Of a DNA stretch of 64,000 nt, positions 43,485 to 53,200 are shown one piece after another. Made by a program: the position numbers and the translations under genes. The stretch covers positions 226,986 through 290,985 of the forward strand of contig JBDHBX010000001.1 in NCBI GenBank assembly GCA_039592335.1. Direction: 5' to 3'. Each line of letters opens with the position of its first letter. Positions within the stretch are counted from its first letter, which is position 1. This stretch comes from WVYX01 sp039592335. GTDB taxonomy: Bacteria; Gemmatimonadota; Gemmatimonadetes; Gemmatimonadales; GWC2-71-9. A model generated the notes under the pieces. It did no database searches, was not told the DNA's origin, and saw only the letters and a list, made by a program, of their open reading frames with translations.

Positions 43485-45617
43485 TCACAGCGCCGCCATC
43501 AACTCTTGGAACCGTGGATCTTCACGGATGGGATCGAGGTCGGGGTCCTTCTCGAACCAGTCCTTTCTGACGAACCCGCCATCGACGGCCTGCCTGAGGC
43601 TGGCGAACGCGCGGTCCGCTTCCCCCTCGAGAGAGAACAAACACGCCACGTTGTACGCGATTCCGGCGTCGTCTGGATCGAGCTCGAGCGCTCGCTCCGC
43701 CCACTCCAGTCCCTTGGCCTTGTCTCCCGTGCGGCAGAGCGCGACGGCCCCCATGCTGAAGGCACGCGCGTCGTCGGGATTCAACTCCACGTGGCGGGCA
43801 GCCACCTCGAAGGACCGCCGGTATCCCGCTTCCGCCTGATGGTCGCGTCCCAGCGCCGCGAGCGACTGCGCCGCGAAGAAGCGCGACTGGTAGTCCTCGC
43901 GCACCTCCGCCGCCTCCCGGAAGAGCCGGGCCGCCTCCTCGAGCTTGCCCTCCTGGAAGCACGTCCTGGCGTAGAAATAGCGCGCCTCGTACAGCCGTGG
44001 GTCCATGCGAATCGCCGTCTCGAACTCGAGCCGCGCCGCCTCATTGTCACCCTTGAGGGAGAGCGCCAAACCCCGCGCCGCGTGCGTTTCCCCCAACTCC
44101 GGTGCGAGCTCGAGGGCACGCAAGCTCGCCGCTTCGGCCATATTCAGATCTGCGTCCTTGAACCCCCAGTACATGTATTGGAACGAGCAACAGTCGGCGA
44201 GGCCAGCGTGCGCCAGCGCATACCCGGGATCCACCTCGATCGCGCGATCGAACATCTCCCGTGCGAACTGCAGGTTCCGGCGGCGGAACTGATGGAAGAA
44301 CTGGCGACCACGCAGGTAGTAGTCGTACGCCTCGACGTTGCCCGTCCGCGCCTTGGCGATGGCCTCCCGTTCCTCCTCGGTGAGGAGCACCTTGAGCGAC
44401 TCGGTGATGCTCCGCCCCATCTCGTCCTGGATGGAGAAGACATCTTCCATGTCTCGATCGTACCGCTCGGACCAGAGATGGTAGCCGTCGGTAACGTCGA
44501 TGAGTTGCGCCATGACGCGGAGCTTGCCGCCCGCGCGCCGCACACTGCCCTCGAGCACCGTGCTCACATCCAGCTCCTTACCGATGTCGCGGATGTCGCG
44601 GTTCTGGTCCTTGTAGGCGAAGGAGGAGGAGCGCGGTGCCACTTGGAGCGCCTGCACCTTGCTGAGCGCAGTGATGATCTCCTCAGCGATGCCATCGCTC
44701 AAGTACTCGTTCTCCGGATCGGCACTGATGTTGGTGAACGGCAGCACGGCGATCGAGGGACCCCGCTCGGCGCCGGCCGGGATCGCTGCGTCCAGCTCCG
44801 CTACGAACTCGGAGGCGGAGTCGAAGCGGTCGTCCCGCTCCGGCGCCAGCGCCTGGACGATCGCGCGCTCCACCCCTTTGGGGACGGCCGCACCGAGCTC
44901 GCGCAGACTGGGTAGCTCCCCCCGAACCTTGGCCGCGAGGATCGCCTGGTGGTTCTTTCCGCCGAAGGGCCGCTCCCCCGTGAGCAGCTCGTAGAGCACA
45001 CACCCCAAGGCGTAGACATCGCTGCGGCCGTCCACTTCGATCTCGCCACTCGCCTGCTCGGGACTCATGTACACCGACGTCCCCACCGCCACTCCGGGGT
45101 CGGTCAATCGCTCGCCCTCGGTGGCCGCCCTGATGGCCCGGGCGATGCCGAAGTCCGTCACGACCGCGGCGTTGCGGCACAGGAGGATGTTCTCGGGCTT
45201 GACGTCCCGGTGCACGACGTCGCGACTGTGCGCGTAGTCCAATGCACTCGCCACCTGTCGCACGATGTCGACGGCCGCCCCCACGGAGAGCCGGCCCTCG
45301 CGGAACAGGCGCTCCCGCAGCGATTCTCCCTCCACGTAGGCCATGACGGAGAAGAGAAACCCGTCGACCTCGTCGGAATCGATCAGCGTCACAATGTGGG
45401 GATGGGTGAGCTTGGCGGCGATGCGCACTTCCCGCAGGAACCGCTGCGCGCCGAGTGTCATCGACACCTCGGGACGGAGCACCTTCAGCACCACGTGCCG
45501 ATCGTGCTTGCGGTCCTGGGCGAGGAACACGACGGCCATGCCGCCCCGGCCGAGCTCCCGCTCGATCGGATACCGGCCGGCCATAGCCGTCTTGAAGTGT
45601 GCGAACTGGTCCGCCAC
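43485..45617 (-). CDS. serine/threonine protein kinase with FlgO/TolB-like and TPR domains
   Basis: A 710-residue paralogue of the kinase at 37900-40149 with the same three-part design. The kinase domain has GRGGMAVV, Lys45, HRDVKPEN, DFGIARA and GTSVYMSPEQASGE. The middle domain begins SIAVLPFTNISADPENEYLSDGIAEEII, and about eight TPR units follow. No membrane segment is apparent. Two copies within 6 kb, separated by unrelated genes, suggest local duplication or a family expansion typical of the phylum. Confidence 0.92.
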   Translation of the reverse strand: MADQFAHFKTAMAGRYPIERELGRGGMAVVFLAQDRKHDRHVVLKVLRPEVSMTLGAQRFLREVRIAAKLTHPHIVTLIDSDEVDGFLFSVMAYVEGESLRERLFREGRLSVGAAVDIVRQVASALDYAHSRDVVHRDVKPENILLCRNAAVVTDFGIARAIRAATEGERLTDPGVAVGTSVYMSPEQASGEIEVDGRSDVYALGCVLYELLTGERPFGGKNHQAILAAKVRGELPSLRELGAAVPKGVERAIVQALAPERDDRFDSASEFVAELDAAIPAGAERGPSIAVLPFTNISADPENEYLSDGIAEEIITALSKVQALQVAPRSSSFAYKDQNRDIRDIGKELDVSTVLEGSVRRAGGKLRVMAQLIDVTDGYHLWSERYDRDMEDVFSIQDEMGRSITESLKVLLTEEEREAIAKARTGNVEAYDYYLRGRQFFHQFRRRNLQFAREMFDRAIEVDPGYALAHAGLADCCSFQYMYWGFKDADLNMAEAASLRALELAPELGETHAARGLALSLKGDNEAARLEFETAIRMDPRLYEARYFYARTCFQEGKLEEAARLFREAAEVREDYQSRFFAAQSLAALGRDHQAEAGYRRSFEVAARHVELNPDDARAFSMGAVALCRTGDKAKGLEWAERALELDPDDAGIAYNVACLFSLEGEADRAFASLRQAVDGGFVRKDWFEKDPDLDPIREDPRFQELMAAL

Positions 45618-45739
45618 CCGACACTCCCGGCGATTCGTCTGCGGGTAAGATACTGCCTGAATCCGGGTGAATCGATGCGACCTCAGCCTGGCATCTGCAG
45701 GGCTAGTACCCCGCGGGGCGGCGGCGGTGCCGGATGCCG

Positions 45740-45768
45740 AACGGGCGGCCCGTCGGCGGCCGCCCGTT
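45740..45768. terminator. strong hairpin in the gap after the DinB-like gene
   Basis: AACGGGCGGCC (45740-45750) and GGCCGCCCGTT (45758-45768) form a perfect 11-base stem with a 7-base loop. It lies 26 bases beyond the stop of the minus-strand DinB-like gene and upstream of the kinase start. On the plus strand it is followed by TTACCTCTC, on the minus strand by CGGCAT, so it lacks a clean U tract on the biologically relevant strand. The remaining roughly 170 bases of the gap hold no gene. Confidence 0.45.
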
Positions 45769-45794
45769 TACCTCTCTCGTTACAGTTCGGAACC

Positions 45795-46334
45795 CTAGAA
45801 GAACCCGAATCCCGGCGGGGCCATGCCGTGCTTGCGGAAGTTGGCCACCACCTGGCCGGCGGTCCACACGGTGTGCTGGTGGATCTCGTCCCACACCTGC
45901 CACTTGGGGATCTCGAGACCGCCAAAGAAGGCAGTCACCACCGCACGATCCTCCTCCGACTGCCCGTTCAGCACCTGCGTGGCGAAATCGTAGGTCGCGT
46001 TGATGTAGCTCGTGAGCCCCTCCCGACTGTTGAACACGACGGCCGTGTCGGGCACGGTCGGCCGCTCGGCTCCCATGAAGCGCACGCAGATGAACGCAAT
46101 GACCGACGTGCCATGGAAGAGCTGCTGGGCGAAGTCACGTTGGATCGGCGTCACCTTGTCGCGGTACAGGTTCTCGGGCATGGAGTCGGCCATCGCTAAC
46201 AGCATGGTCCGCTGCAGCTCCAGCTGGCGCAGCTGGGCGTCGCGCACGCTCTCGGCGCTCACCGTGACAGTCTCCTGCGCCGCCAGGACGCCCGCCGAGC
46301 AGACAATAAGCACCAGGGCTCGCATTACATGCAT
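45795..46334 (-). CDS. secreted DinB-like protein
   Basis: A 179-residue protein with a signal peptide (MRALVLIVCSAGVLAAQ) and a four-helix DinB/YfiT-like body: TMLLAMADSMPENLYRDKVTPIQRDFAQQLFHGTSVIAFICVRFMG, and the HQHTVWTAGQVVANFRKHGMAPPGF end. The histidines in QQLFHGTS and HQHTVW would form the usual metal site. Many Gemmatimonadota encode exported DinB-like proteins; no reaction is established. GAGAGG precedes the chosen ATG. Confidence 0.82.
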   Translation of the reverse strand: MHVMRALVLIVCSAGVLAAQETVTVSAESVRDAQLRQLELQRTMLLAMADSMPENLYRDKVTPIQRDFAQQLFHGTSVIAFICVRFMGAERPTVPDTAVVFNSREGLTSYINATYDFATQVLNGQSEEDRAVVTAFFGGLEIPKWQVWDEIHQHTVWTAGQVVANFRKHGMAPPGFGFF

Positions 46335-46410
46335 GGGAGTACCTCTCGGAAGGTTGAGTGATGGATTGGGATAGGGTACGCTGTGGGTCCGGGGCGGGCC
46401 AGGGGCGTGG

Positions 46411-47463
46411 TCAACCGCCCCCCCCTTCCCCGCTCTTCCCAACCAGCGCCGTCTCGGAGGTCGCGCTCGCCGGCCGGTGCCTTTCGATGAACGCCTCGTG
46501 CTCGGGCCGTACGAACATGTTGTCGCTGATCGCCGCGATCGCTTCCGCCTCGCGCCACGCCAGCTCGAGCTCCAGCAGCTCGCCGGCGAGCGCCCGCATC
46601 TCCCGCTCCTCGTGCAGCGCCATCTCGAGCGCCAGGCGGGTCGGCGCAGGGAGCTTGGTCATGACCCCGCGCTTGCCGGGAAACAGCGGCTTGCCGTAGC
46701 CCGGCTGCCAGTTCTTGGGATCCAGCTCGTGGGACGCACGGGCGAGGAACCGCTCCGGATGGCCGGCCTCCTCGAGCTTCGCGACGGCGTTGGCCACCGC
46801 GACCTTGGATCCGGCCATGAGGTTCAGGGCCGGCAACACCACCGCGGCCACCCGCTTCGCCGCGTCTCCCTCGAAGGTGCGCTTCTTGACCTGCACCACC
46901 CACTCGTCGGCACCCGGCTCCATGAGGAAGCGCGCCGAGTTGATGTCGGGCGTGCGGAGCTTGAGAATCTTGCCGTCATCGGTCCGTACCTTCGCCCGTA
47001 CCGGGATGTTGATGATCAGGTTCGGGATATTGGCCATGAACGCCGCACCAATGCCCGCCGCGATCGCCCCGAACGCTACCGCACTGACCGCCACGCCCCC
47101 CGCCGCAGTCCACATGATCGCCCGGCGGCGGCGGCGCCCGAACTGATCGCCGTAGCGCCACGCCGCGAACTCGGGACGCAACGGCTCGCCGATCCGCACC
47201 AGCACCAGGCCCTCCTTGAGCTTGGCGAGCCCCACGTTGTCGGTGGACATGCGCATGCGCGTGTCGCGGAACAGGCGCTCACACTCCTCCAGTGCTTCCC
47301 ATCGCTCCTCCAGCGGGGTGAGGTTCCACCGCTCGCAGCGGCGGCACACCACCCACAGGCGGCCCTTTGCCGGATCGAAGGCGAGGCGCCGTCCCACGGG
47401 GAACGACTCGACGGCCTCATTGCTGCCGAGCGGACGCTTGCAGAAGATGCAGGTGGAGTACAT
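46411..47463 (-). CDS. hypothetical protein with N-terminal zinc ribbon and internal membrane segment
   Basis: A 350-residue protein. The N-terminus has two CxxC pairs (CIFCKRPLG and CRRCERWNLTPLEERWEALEECERLFRDT), a likely zinc ribbon. A hydrophobic helix (TAAGGVAVSAVAFGAIAAGIGAAFMA) follows near residue 120, then a mixed domain and a C-terminal helical part rich in Glu. It is recognisable as a conserved uncharacterised family in this group of bacteria; no function is known. It ends with a glycine-rich tail and lies 3 bases downstream of the following membrane protein gene on the same strand. Confidence 0.72.
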   Translation of the reverse strand: MYSTCIFCKRPLGSNEAVESFPVGRRLAFDPAKGRLWVVCRRCERWNLTPLEERWEALEECERLFRDTRMRMSTDNVGLAKLKEGLVLVRIGEPLRPEFAAWRYGDQFGRRRRRAIMWTAAGGVAVSAVAFGAIAAGIGAAFMANIPNLIINIPVRAKVRTDDGKILKLRTPDINSARFLMEPGADEWVVQVKKRTFEGDAAKRVAAVVLPALNLMAGSKVAVANAVAKLEEAGHPERFLARASHELDPKNWQPGYGKPLFPGKRGVMTKLPAPTRLALEMALHEEREMRALAGELLELELAWREAEAIAAISDNMFVRPEHEAFIERHRPASATSETALVGKSGEGGGG

Positions 47464-47466
47464 CGG

Positions 47467-47994
47467 TCAGGCGGGCCACTCCTCGAACTCTGTCCGGACG
47501 TCCGGCCTCGCGAACCAGAACAGCAGAAACAGCGGATACGCCATCATCACCGCCATGGCGATCACGATCCCGAAGACCGCATAGCCCTGCCACAGCCCCG
47601 CCGGTACCCCGGCCAGCTCCCCGGAGTACCCCTTGAACCACGAGATCGCACGCACGATCTCCAGCACGGCCCACACGATGGCCAGCCACGCCCACACCCT
47701 GCAAAGCGTCACCCCGTTGCGACGACGCCGGCGCAGGAAGATCGAGCCGACGAACAGCAGGAGCCCCAGGCCGATTCCCACCGCTGCGGATACCACCAGC
47801 CACGCCAGCGGCGGCATCGCCCGGACGATCAGGTCAGCCACCTCTGGCGCGAAGATGCGGCGCCAGTCATCCGGCGACCACGTCAGGTAGGTGATTACGT
47901 CGTCCACCTGGTCGACCACCATGATCACGGCCAGGATGATTCCGATCGTGCCGACCACCCTCGGCCAGCGGCTCTGCTGCGGAGTACTAGTCAT
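47467..47994 (-). CDS. membrane protein of unknown function
   Basis: A 175-residue protein with four predicted transmembrane helices (VVGTIGIILAVIMVV, PLAWLVVSAAVGIGLGLLLFVGSIF, VWAWLAIVWAVLEIVRAI, GYAVFGIVIAMAVMMAYPLFLLFWF). No family recognised. The ATG at 47994 overlaps the 3' end of the upstream serine hydrolase remnant by 8 bases. Probably cotranscribed with the zinc-ribbon protein gene. Confidence 0.7.
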   Translation of the reverse strand: MTSTPQQSRWPRVVGTIGIILAVIMVVDQVDDVITYLTWSPDDWRRIFAPEVADLIVRAMPPLAWLVVSAAVGIGLGLLLFVGSIFLRRRRRNGVTLCRVWAWLAIVWAVLEIVRAISWFKGYSGELAGVPAGLWQGYAVFGIVIAMAVMMAYPLFLLFWFARPDVRTEFEEWPA

Positions 47995-48598
47995 AGCCGG
48001 GCCACTCCTCTCTCTCACCAATCAGCTTCACGACCGCTTCCAACAGCTCCGATCCGTTGTCGCTGTTGGTCATGACGCCGACTCCATAGCCTCCACTGCG
48101 GTGCGCTATCATGAGACACCGGAAGCCGTCGTTGGCACCGCCGTGCCCGAAGTACTGCTGCCCCTCTTCGGACCAGACCGCAAACCCCAACGCATAGTCG
48201 TTCCTGACTTCGGCCAACTCGGTGTTCTGCAACGCGTTGTCAGGAACCTGCCACGATGTGAGGTAGTGATTGACTTCGCCGTCGAGCGAGATCACGCCCT
48301 CCTGCGCGAGTCTCACGACACCGAGCGCGGACACCGACTTGCTGATGGAGGCCGCCTGGAACCGGGTCCTGGCCGTCACCGGCTCTTGCGTGGATCTGCT
48401 CTTGACCCCATGGACCTCTACGTAGTCCAGCTGGAAGTCGTTTATCACGGCGACACTCACGCCCGGGACCTCATAGAACTCCATCCACGACGCGATATCG
48501 GTCGGATCGGCGGTCCCCAATGGGTCGTCGCCGCAGCCAGGGACGCCCAAGACCGGCACCAGGACCAGTGCCGCAGCAGCCCAGCTCTTGATCATCAT
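47987..48598 (-). pseudogene. serine hydrolase with large in-frame internal deletion
   Basis: A 203-residue lipoprotein (VLGVPGC lipobox) that starts like a class C beta-lactamase-related hydrolase: VPGVSVAVINDFQLDYVEVHGVKSR and the SxxK site FQAASISKSVSALGVVRL. After DGEVNHYLTSWQVPDNALQNTE it jumps to NDYALGFAVWSEEGQQYFGHGGANDGFRCLMIAHRSG, the C-terminal KTG-like part (HGG). Related proteins have some 150-200 residues between these, including the YxN motif and the roof domain. The frame is open, so the deletion was in frame. The protein keeps the nucleophile but probably not activity. Call is inferred from motif spacing. Confidence 0.65.
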
Positions 48599-48803
48599 GC
48601 AATCCGCCTTCTCGCCAGCATGCCCAATCCACCACGAATTCGATCTACCCACCCAAGCGCGTACTCCCAATAGGAGGGGAGAACGACTCCGCTAGCGAAA
48701 CGTACGACCTGCACCGCCCGGTTGCTTTGCACTACCGGAGGGGCTCGTGAAGCGGGAGTGAAACAGTCGTGTACGGTGGTGTCATCACGGCTATATTTGA
48801 CCC

Positions 48804-49076
48804 ATGGAGCCCTACCAAATCCGCGCCGTCCTCGAGACGCTCATTGTCACCATGGGTGTTATCGGCGCTCTGTTGATCGTGTCAAAAGCTTGGGTGAAGA
48901 CTCGCCTCTCGAAGGGCGGCGGGGACGTCACCCAACTCACCGAGTCGGTGGACCAGCTGCGGGAGAGCGTCGAGGGCTTGCGCGAGGAGCTGGGAGATGT
49001 GGCCGACCGAATGGACTTCACCGAGCGGGTCCTGGCCAAGGTAGCAGAGGAGCAACGCCGGCTCCCCGGGGCCTGA
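48804..49076 (+). CDS. small single-span coiled-coil membrane protein (PspB-like layout)
   Basis: A 90-residue protein with one N-terminal transmembrane helix (VLETLIVTMGVIGALLIVSKAWV) and a cytoplasmic coiled coil (LTESVDQLRESVEGLREELGDVADRMDFTERVLAK). The RMDFTERVLAK ending resembles the paralogues at 57953 and 58209 (RVDFAERLLTK). The layout recalls phage-shock PspB but no other psp genes are near. Function unknown. The 205-base gap before it, shared with the serine hydrolase remnant, contains no recognised site. Confidence 0.7.
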   Translation: MEPYQIRAVLETLIVTMGVIGALLIVSKAWVKTRLSKGGGDVTQLTESVDQLRESVEGLREELGDVADRMDFTERVLAKVAEEQRRLPGA

Positions 49077-49113
49077 CGCGCGAGCGCTCGGCACCCCACG
49101 CCACCGCCACCGG

Positions 49114-49872
49114 TTACGCCAGGAGCAGCAGCGCCAGCGTCAGCGCACTCACCCCTACGACGGACCACCCCACCACGCGCAGCTTCCGCGGGTGAACTCT
49201 CAGAAGCGCCACCACCAGCACGAACAGGGCAGCCGGTAGGAGCGCGAGGCCGACCGTGGGCGGTGCGGTCCCGGTGGCCGCCAACGCGATCCCGGCTACG
49301 GCCGTGAGGCCAGCCAGCAGCGGGGTGAGCCAGACCGTCCACTGCTTCTCGACAAGTTGCTTGTGGCGGGCCTTCACCGCGTGGACAAGGAGCGTGATCA
49401 GCACGTAGCTCACCAGCCACACGCCGAATGCCATCCAGGCGATGCGACCGTCCACCCCGGCGGCCGCCGCCACGGGGAGGAGCACCGCCGCGAGCGTGGC
49501 CACCACGAGGATCTCCGCTGCCAGCGTCTTCTGCTTGCCGCGCAGCACGACAGGTACGAGGAGAAGAGCGAGCCCCACGGGTGCGAGGGCTGCGAGTCGT
49601 GCCGGCGGCGGGCTCAGAATCAGCGCCACCACCCCAAGCAGCGAACCCACCAGTGCAACGGCCACGGCATAGAGGCGGGCGCCGGTGCCGGCGCCCAGCC
49701 GCAGCCGCTCGCCACGCACGCCGAGCAGCACCACGGCCGGCTCGTACAGCAGGAGCCAGGCGAGGGCCGACGCGGCGAAACACCACGCCGCGCCACCCGG
49801 GATGCCCGCCGCCAGGCCCGTGGCGACGGGAAAGAGGAGCTCGGCGTAGGCGCCGTACTCGCGAGGGATCAG
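49114..49872 (-). CDS. YwiC-like membrane protein, start codon unclear
   Basis: A membrane protein of about 250 residues with eight or so hydrophobic helices, ending VVGWSVVGVSALTLALLLLA. The frame is open upstream of the first conventional start (GTG 49734) and encodes PREYGAYAELLFPVATGLAAGIPGGAAW, the conserved N-terminus of YwiC-like proteins (PREHGAYGxLxFP). No ATG, GTG or TTG lies ahead of that block in frame; CTG at 49872 is a candidate, next to runs of C on the coding strand. The coding start is therefore either noncanonical or disturbed by a homopolymer error. Confidence 0.7.
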   Translation of the reverse strand: MIPREYGAYAELLFPVATGLAAGIPGGAAWCFAASALAWLLLYEPAVVLLGVRGERLRLGAGTGARLYAVAVALVGSLLGVVALILSPPPARLAALAPVGLALLLVPVVLRGKQKTLAAEILVVATLAAVLLPVAAAAGVDGRIAWMAFGVWLVSYVLITLLVHAVKARHKQLVEKQWTVWLTPLLAGLTAVAGIALAATGTAPPTVGLALLPAALFVLVVALLRVHPRKLRVVGWSVVGVSALTLALLLLA

Positions 49873-49886
49873 GGGGAGGGGGGGTA

Positions 49887-50135
49887 CTACGTCAGTCCCA
49901 ACCGACCGATGAGATGCTCCCTCACCGCCGGCGTGATCACGCCGCGGGTCTGCAGATCGTCGATGGCCGCGCTGATCTTGGGCCGGTCGGCGTCGATCTT
50001 GCGATCACGCAGCTCACTGATGATGCGGGCGAGCCGCTGATCGTACTCTCCGTGCTTGTACTCTCCACCCGTCATGCCGGTGTGGAGGTCCTCCATCTTC
50101 TGCACGAAGTTCTCGAGCGAGATGCGTTCGGGCAT
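49887..50135 (-). CDS. small hypothetical protein
   Basis: An 82-residue soluble helical protein (MPERISLENFVQKMEDLHTG ... LRDRKIDADRPKISAAIDDLQTRGVITPAVREHLIGRLGLT). No family recognised. It ends immediately before the YwiC-like frame, whose start is unclear, so the two are probably one transcript. Codon use and an open frame with clear start support it as real. Confidence 0.65.
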   Translation of the reverse strand: MPERISLENFVQKMEDLHTGMTGGEYKHGEYDQRLARIISELRDRKIDADRPKISAAIDDLQTRGVITPAVREHLIGRLGLT

Positions 50136-50211
50136 GCGCGTACTCCAGGGATATCGTCAAGGGTCGGGCCGATCATTCTAAGGGGTGGGCCGCGAGTTGG
50201 CTAGTTGCGGC

Positions 50212-53200
50212 TCACCCGCGGCTCTCGTCGCACCACTCGCGGGCGTTCTGGAACATCCTGAGCCATGGGGACGCGGCGAGGGAGCGGTCCAGCTCGCGCG
50301 GCATCCAGCCCCACTGCCACTTGAGGAAAGCCCGCTCGGGGTGGGGCATCATGACCAGGTGCCGGCCATCGGGGGAGCAGAGCCCGGCGATTCCCTGGAG
50401 GGAGCCGTTCGGGTTGAAGGGATAGGCCTCAGTGATCTGCCCCTCGTCGTCCACGAAGCGCAGGGGCGCCAACCTCTCCTTCCGCACGCGGTCGAGGATG
50501 CTCGCCTCGGGGAAGAAGGCCTGTCCCTCCCCGTGCGCCACCCAGATGCCCAGCGTCGCGCCCTCCATGCCGCGTAGCATGAGCGCCGCGCTCGGCTGGA
50601 TCTGTACCGCCGTGAAGCGCGACTCGAAGCGCCCCGACGCGTTCTGGATGAAGCGCGGCTGCTGCTCGTCGGCGATCCCATGCCACGGCACCCACCCCAG
50701 CAGGGCCAGCAGCTGGCAACCGTTGCACACGCCCAGGCTGAAAGTGTCGGGTCGGTCACGGAAGCGCTCGAACTGCTCGCGCAGCCCCTCGTTGAACCGG
50801 ATTACCCCGGCCCAGCCCTTGGCCGAGTCGAGCACGTCGGCGTAGCTGAAACCGCCCACCGCGACGAGCCCCCGGAAGCGCTCCAGATCGATGCGCCCGT
50901 TCAGCAGGTCGGACATCACCACGTCCCATGGCTCGAACCCGGCCGCGAAGAAGGCCGAGGTCATCTCCCGATCGCCGTTGCTCCCCTCCTCGCGCAGTAT
51001 CGCCACGCGGTGCTTCGTCTTCGACTCAAGCAGCGCGGGTGCAGTTGGCGCCACATCGAACGGCACCGCAAACGTGGGTCCCGTGCGGTCACGCAGGCCG
51101 GTCCGCTCCTGCTCTACCTTGTCGGGGTTGGCCTGCAAGCGGTCGAGTTGGAAGCTCGTCTCCTCCCAGAGGTCGCGCAGATCCCGCACATCTCCCTCGA
51201 GCACCACCTCGCCGCCCGCCCGGATGCGGATCCCCGAGTCGCTCGCGGTGGCGCCGATGTTTGCACACGGGACGTCGGCCCGCGCGAACGCCTCGATCAC
51301 GGAGGCCTCGTGCTCCGCGCTCACCTCCAGGACGAGGCCCAGCTCCTCGGAGAACAGCAGCGCGATCGGATCCACCGCCGCATCGCCCAGATCGACCTCG
51401 ATGCCACAGTTCCCCGCGAAAGCCATCTCGAGCAGCGCGGTGACGAGCCCCCCGTCGGAGCGGTCGTGGCCCGCGCTGATCACACCCTCTGCGATGAGCT
51501 GCTGCACCACGTTGAAGGCGCGCTTGAGCAACGCCGCGTCCTCGACGTCGGGTGCCGCATCACCGACCTGGCCGTACACCTGTGCCAGGGCGGAGCCGCC
51601 GAGGCGGTGCTTGCCGCTCCCCAGATCGACGCAGAGTAAGCGCCCCTCACCCGGGAGCGCGAGATCGGGCGTCACGGTCTGGGTGATGTCCGGGCACGTC
51701 ACGTACGCCGACACCACGAGGGAGCCGGGTGCCTTCACCATCTCGTCGCCGCCGTTGCCGTCGGGAGCGTGGGCCGCCATCGAGATCGAGTCCTTCCCTC
51801 CGTCCACCGCGATACCCAGCTCGATCATGATGTCGCGCAGCGCCACGGCAGCATCGTGCAGGGCCGCTCCCTCACCCGGCAGCTTCGCCGCCCACATCCA
51901 GTTGCCCGAGCACTTTACGTCCTCCAGCGCGCTGACCCGCGCCCACACGAGGTTGGTGAGCGCCTCCCCCACGCACATGCGGGCCATCGCAGCGGTGTCG
52001 AGCAGGCCCTTGATCGGCTGCTCCCCGATGGAGGTCGCCGCCCCGGTCACGCCGAAATGGCTCTGCGCGATGACCGCCACATCGGCCACCGTGAGCTGCA
52101 GTGGCCCGGTGCACTGCTGCTGCGCGACCAGGCCCGTGACGCTGCGGTCCACCTTGGTAGTGAGGAATCGCTTGGAGCCCACCGAGAGCAGCCGCAGCAC
52201 CCGCTCGAGAGCGGCGCGCACGGTGAGATCCCGAGGCAGATCGAGCGACTCGAGCGTGGGTGATGCGCGGTCCAGCTCGAACCTCTTCTGCGGCATGTCC
52301 CCCAACACGGCATCCAGCTCGAGGTTCACCGGCGTGGAGTCGTCCGCGCCGTCGTACACCACGATCTTGCCGTCGCCGGTGATGCGGCCAACGTAGGCGA
52401 ACACGACCTTCTCGCGCTCGCACAACGCGCTGAACAGGTCGGCGTGCTCCGGCCGCAGCAGCAGCGCGTCGTTCTCCTGGTACTCGGCACCCCAGATCTC
52501 CACCACCGAGAGGGTGTCGTCGCCCAACGGGACCTCACGGATCTCAATCTGCGCTCCGGCGGGATCCACGATCTCCTTCAGCACGTTGCAGTTGCCGCCG
52601 GCGCCCTGGTCGTGAATCGAGACGATGGGATTCCGCTCACCCAGCTCGATGCACGCGCGGATCACGCGGTTCACCTTCTGTTCCATCTCGGCGTCGCCGC
52701 GCTGTACCGCGTTGAAGTCCAGCTCCGCCACGTTCTCGCCCTGCACCATGCTGGAGGCCGCGCCACCACCCATCCCGATACGGTAGGCCGGCCCGCCCAG
52801 CTTCACGACCAGCATGTCGGTCGCGGGGGCCTCCTTCTCCGTGTGGCGCGCGTCCATCTGCCCGATGCCGCCGGAGAACATGATCGGCTTGAGCCACTCG
52901 CGCCGCTCGCCGTTGGGAAGCCGCATCCCAAACGAGCGGGTGTACCCCACGATCACCGGCTCGCCGAACTTGTTGCCGTAATCCGAGGCGCCGTTGGAGG
53001 CTTCGATCTCGATTTCCAGCGGTGAGGCGAGATTGCCGGGGTAGGCGAAGTCCCCGTCCTCCCAGGGAAGCTCGTAGCCGGGAATCCTGAGGTTGCCGAC
53101 GCAGTAGGCTGCGGTCCCAGCCACGACCAGCGCGCCACGCCCCGTCGCGTGCACGTCGCGAATGCGCCCACCGGTGCCCGTTTCCGCCCCGGGGAATGGG

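Noticed and set aside
46477..48075. 532-residue plus-strand frame across three minus-strand genes
   Set aside because: Spans intergenic boundaries of real genes and has the low-complexity Arg/His/Pro composition of a shadow frame.
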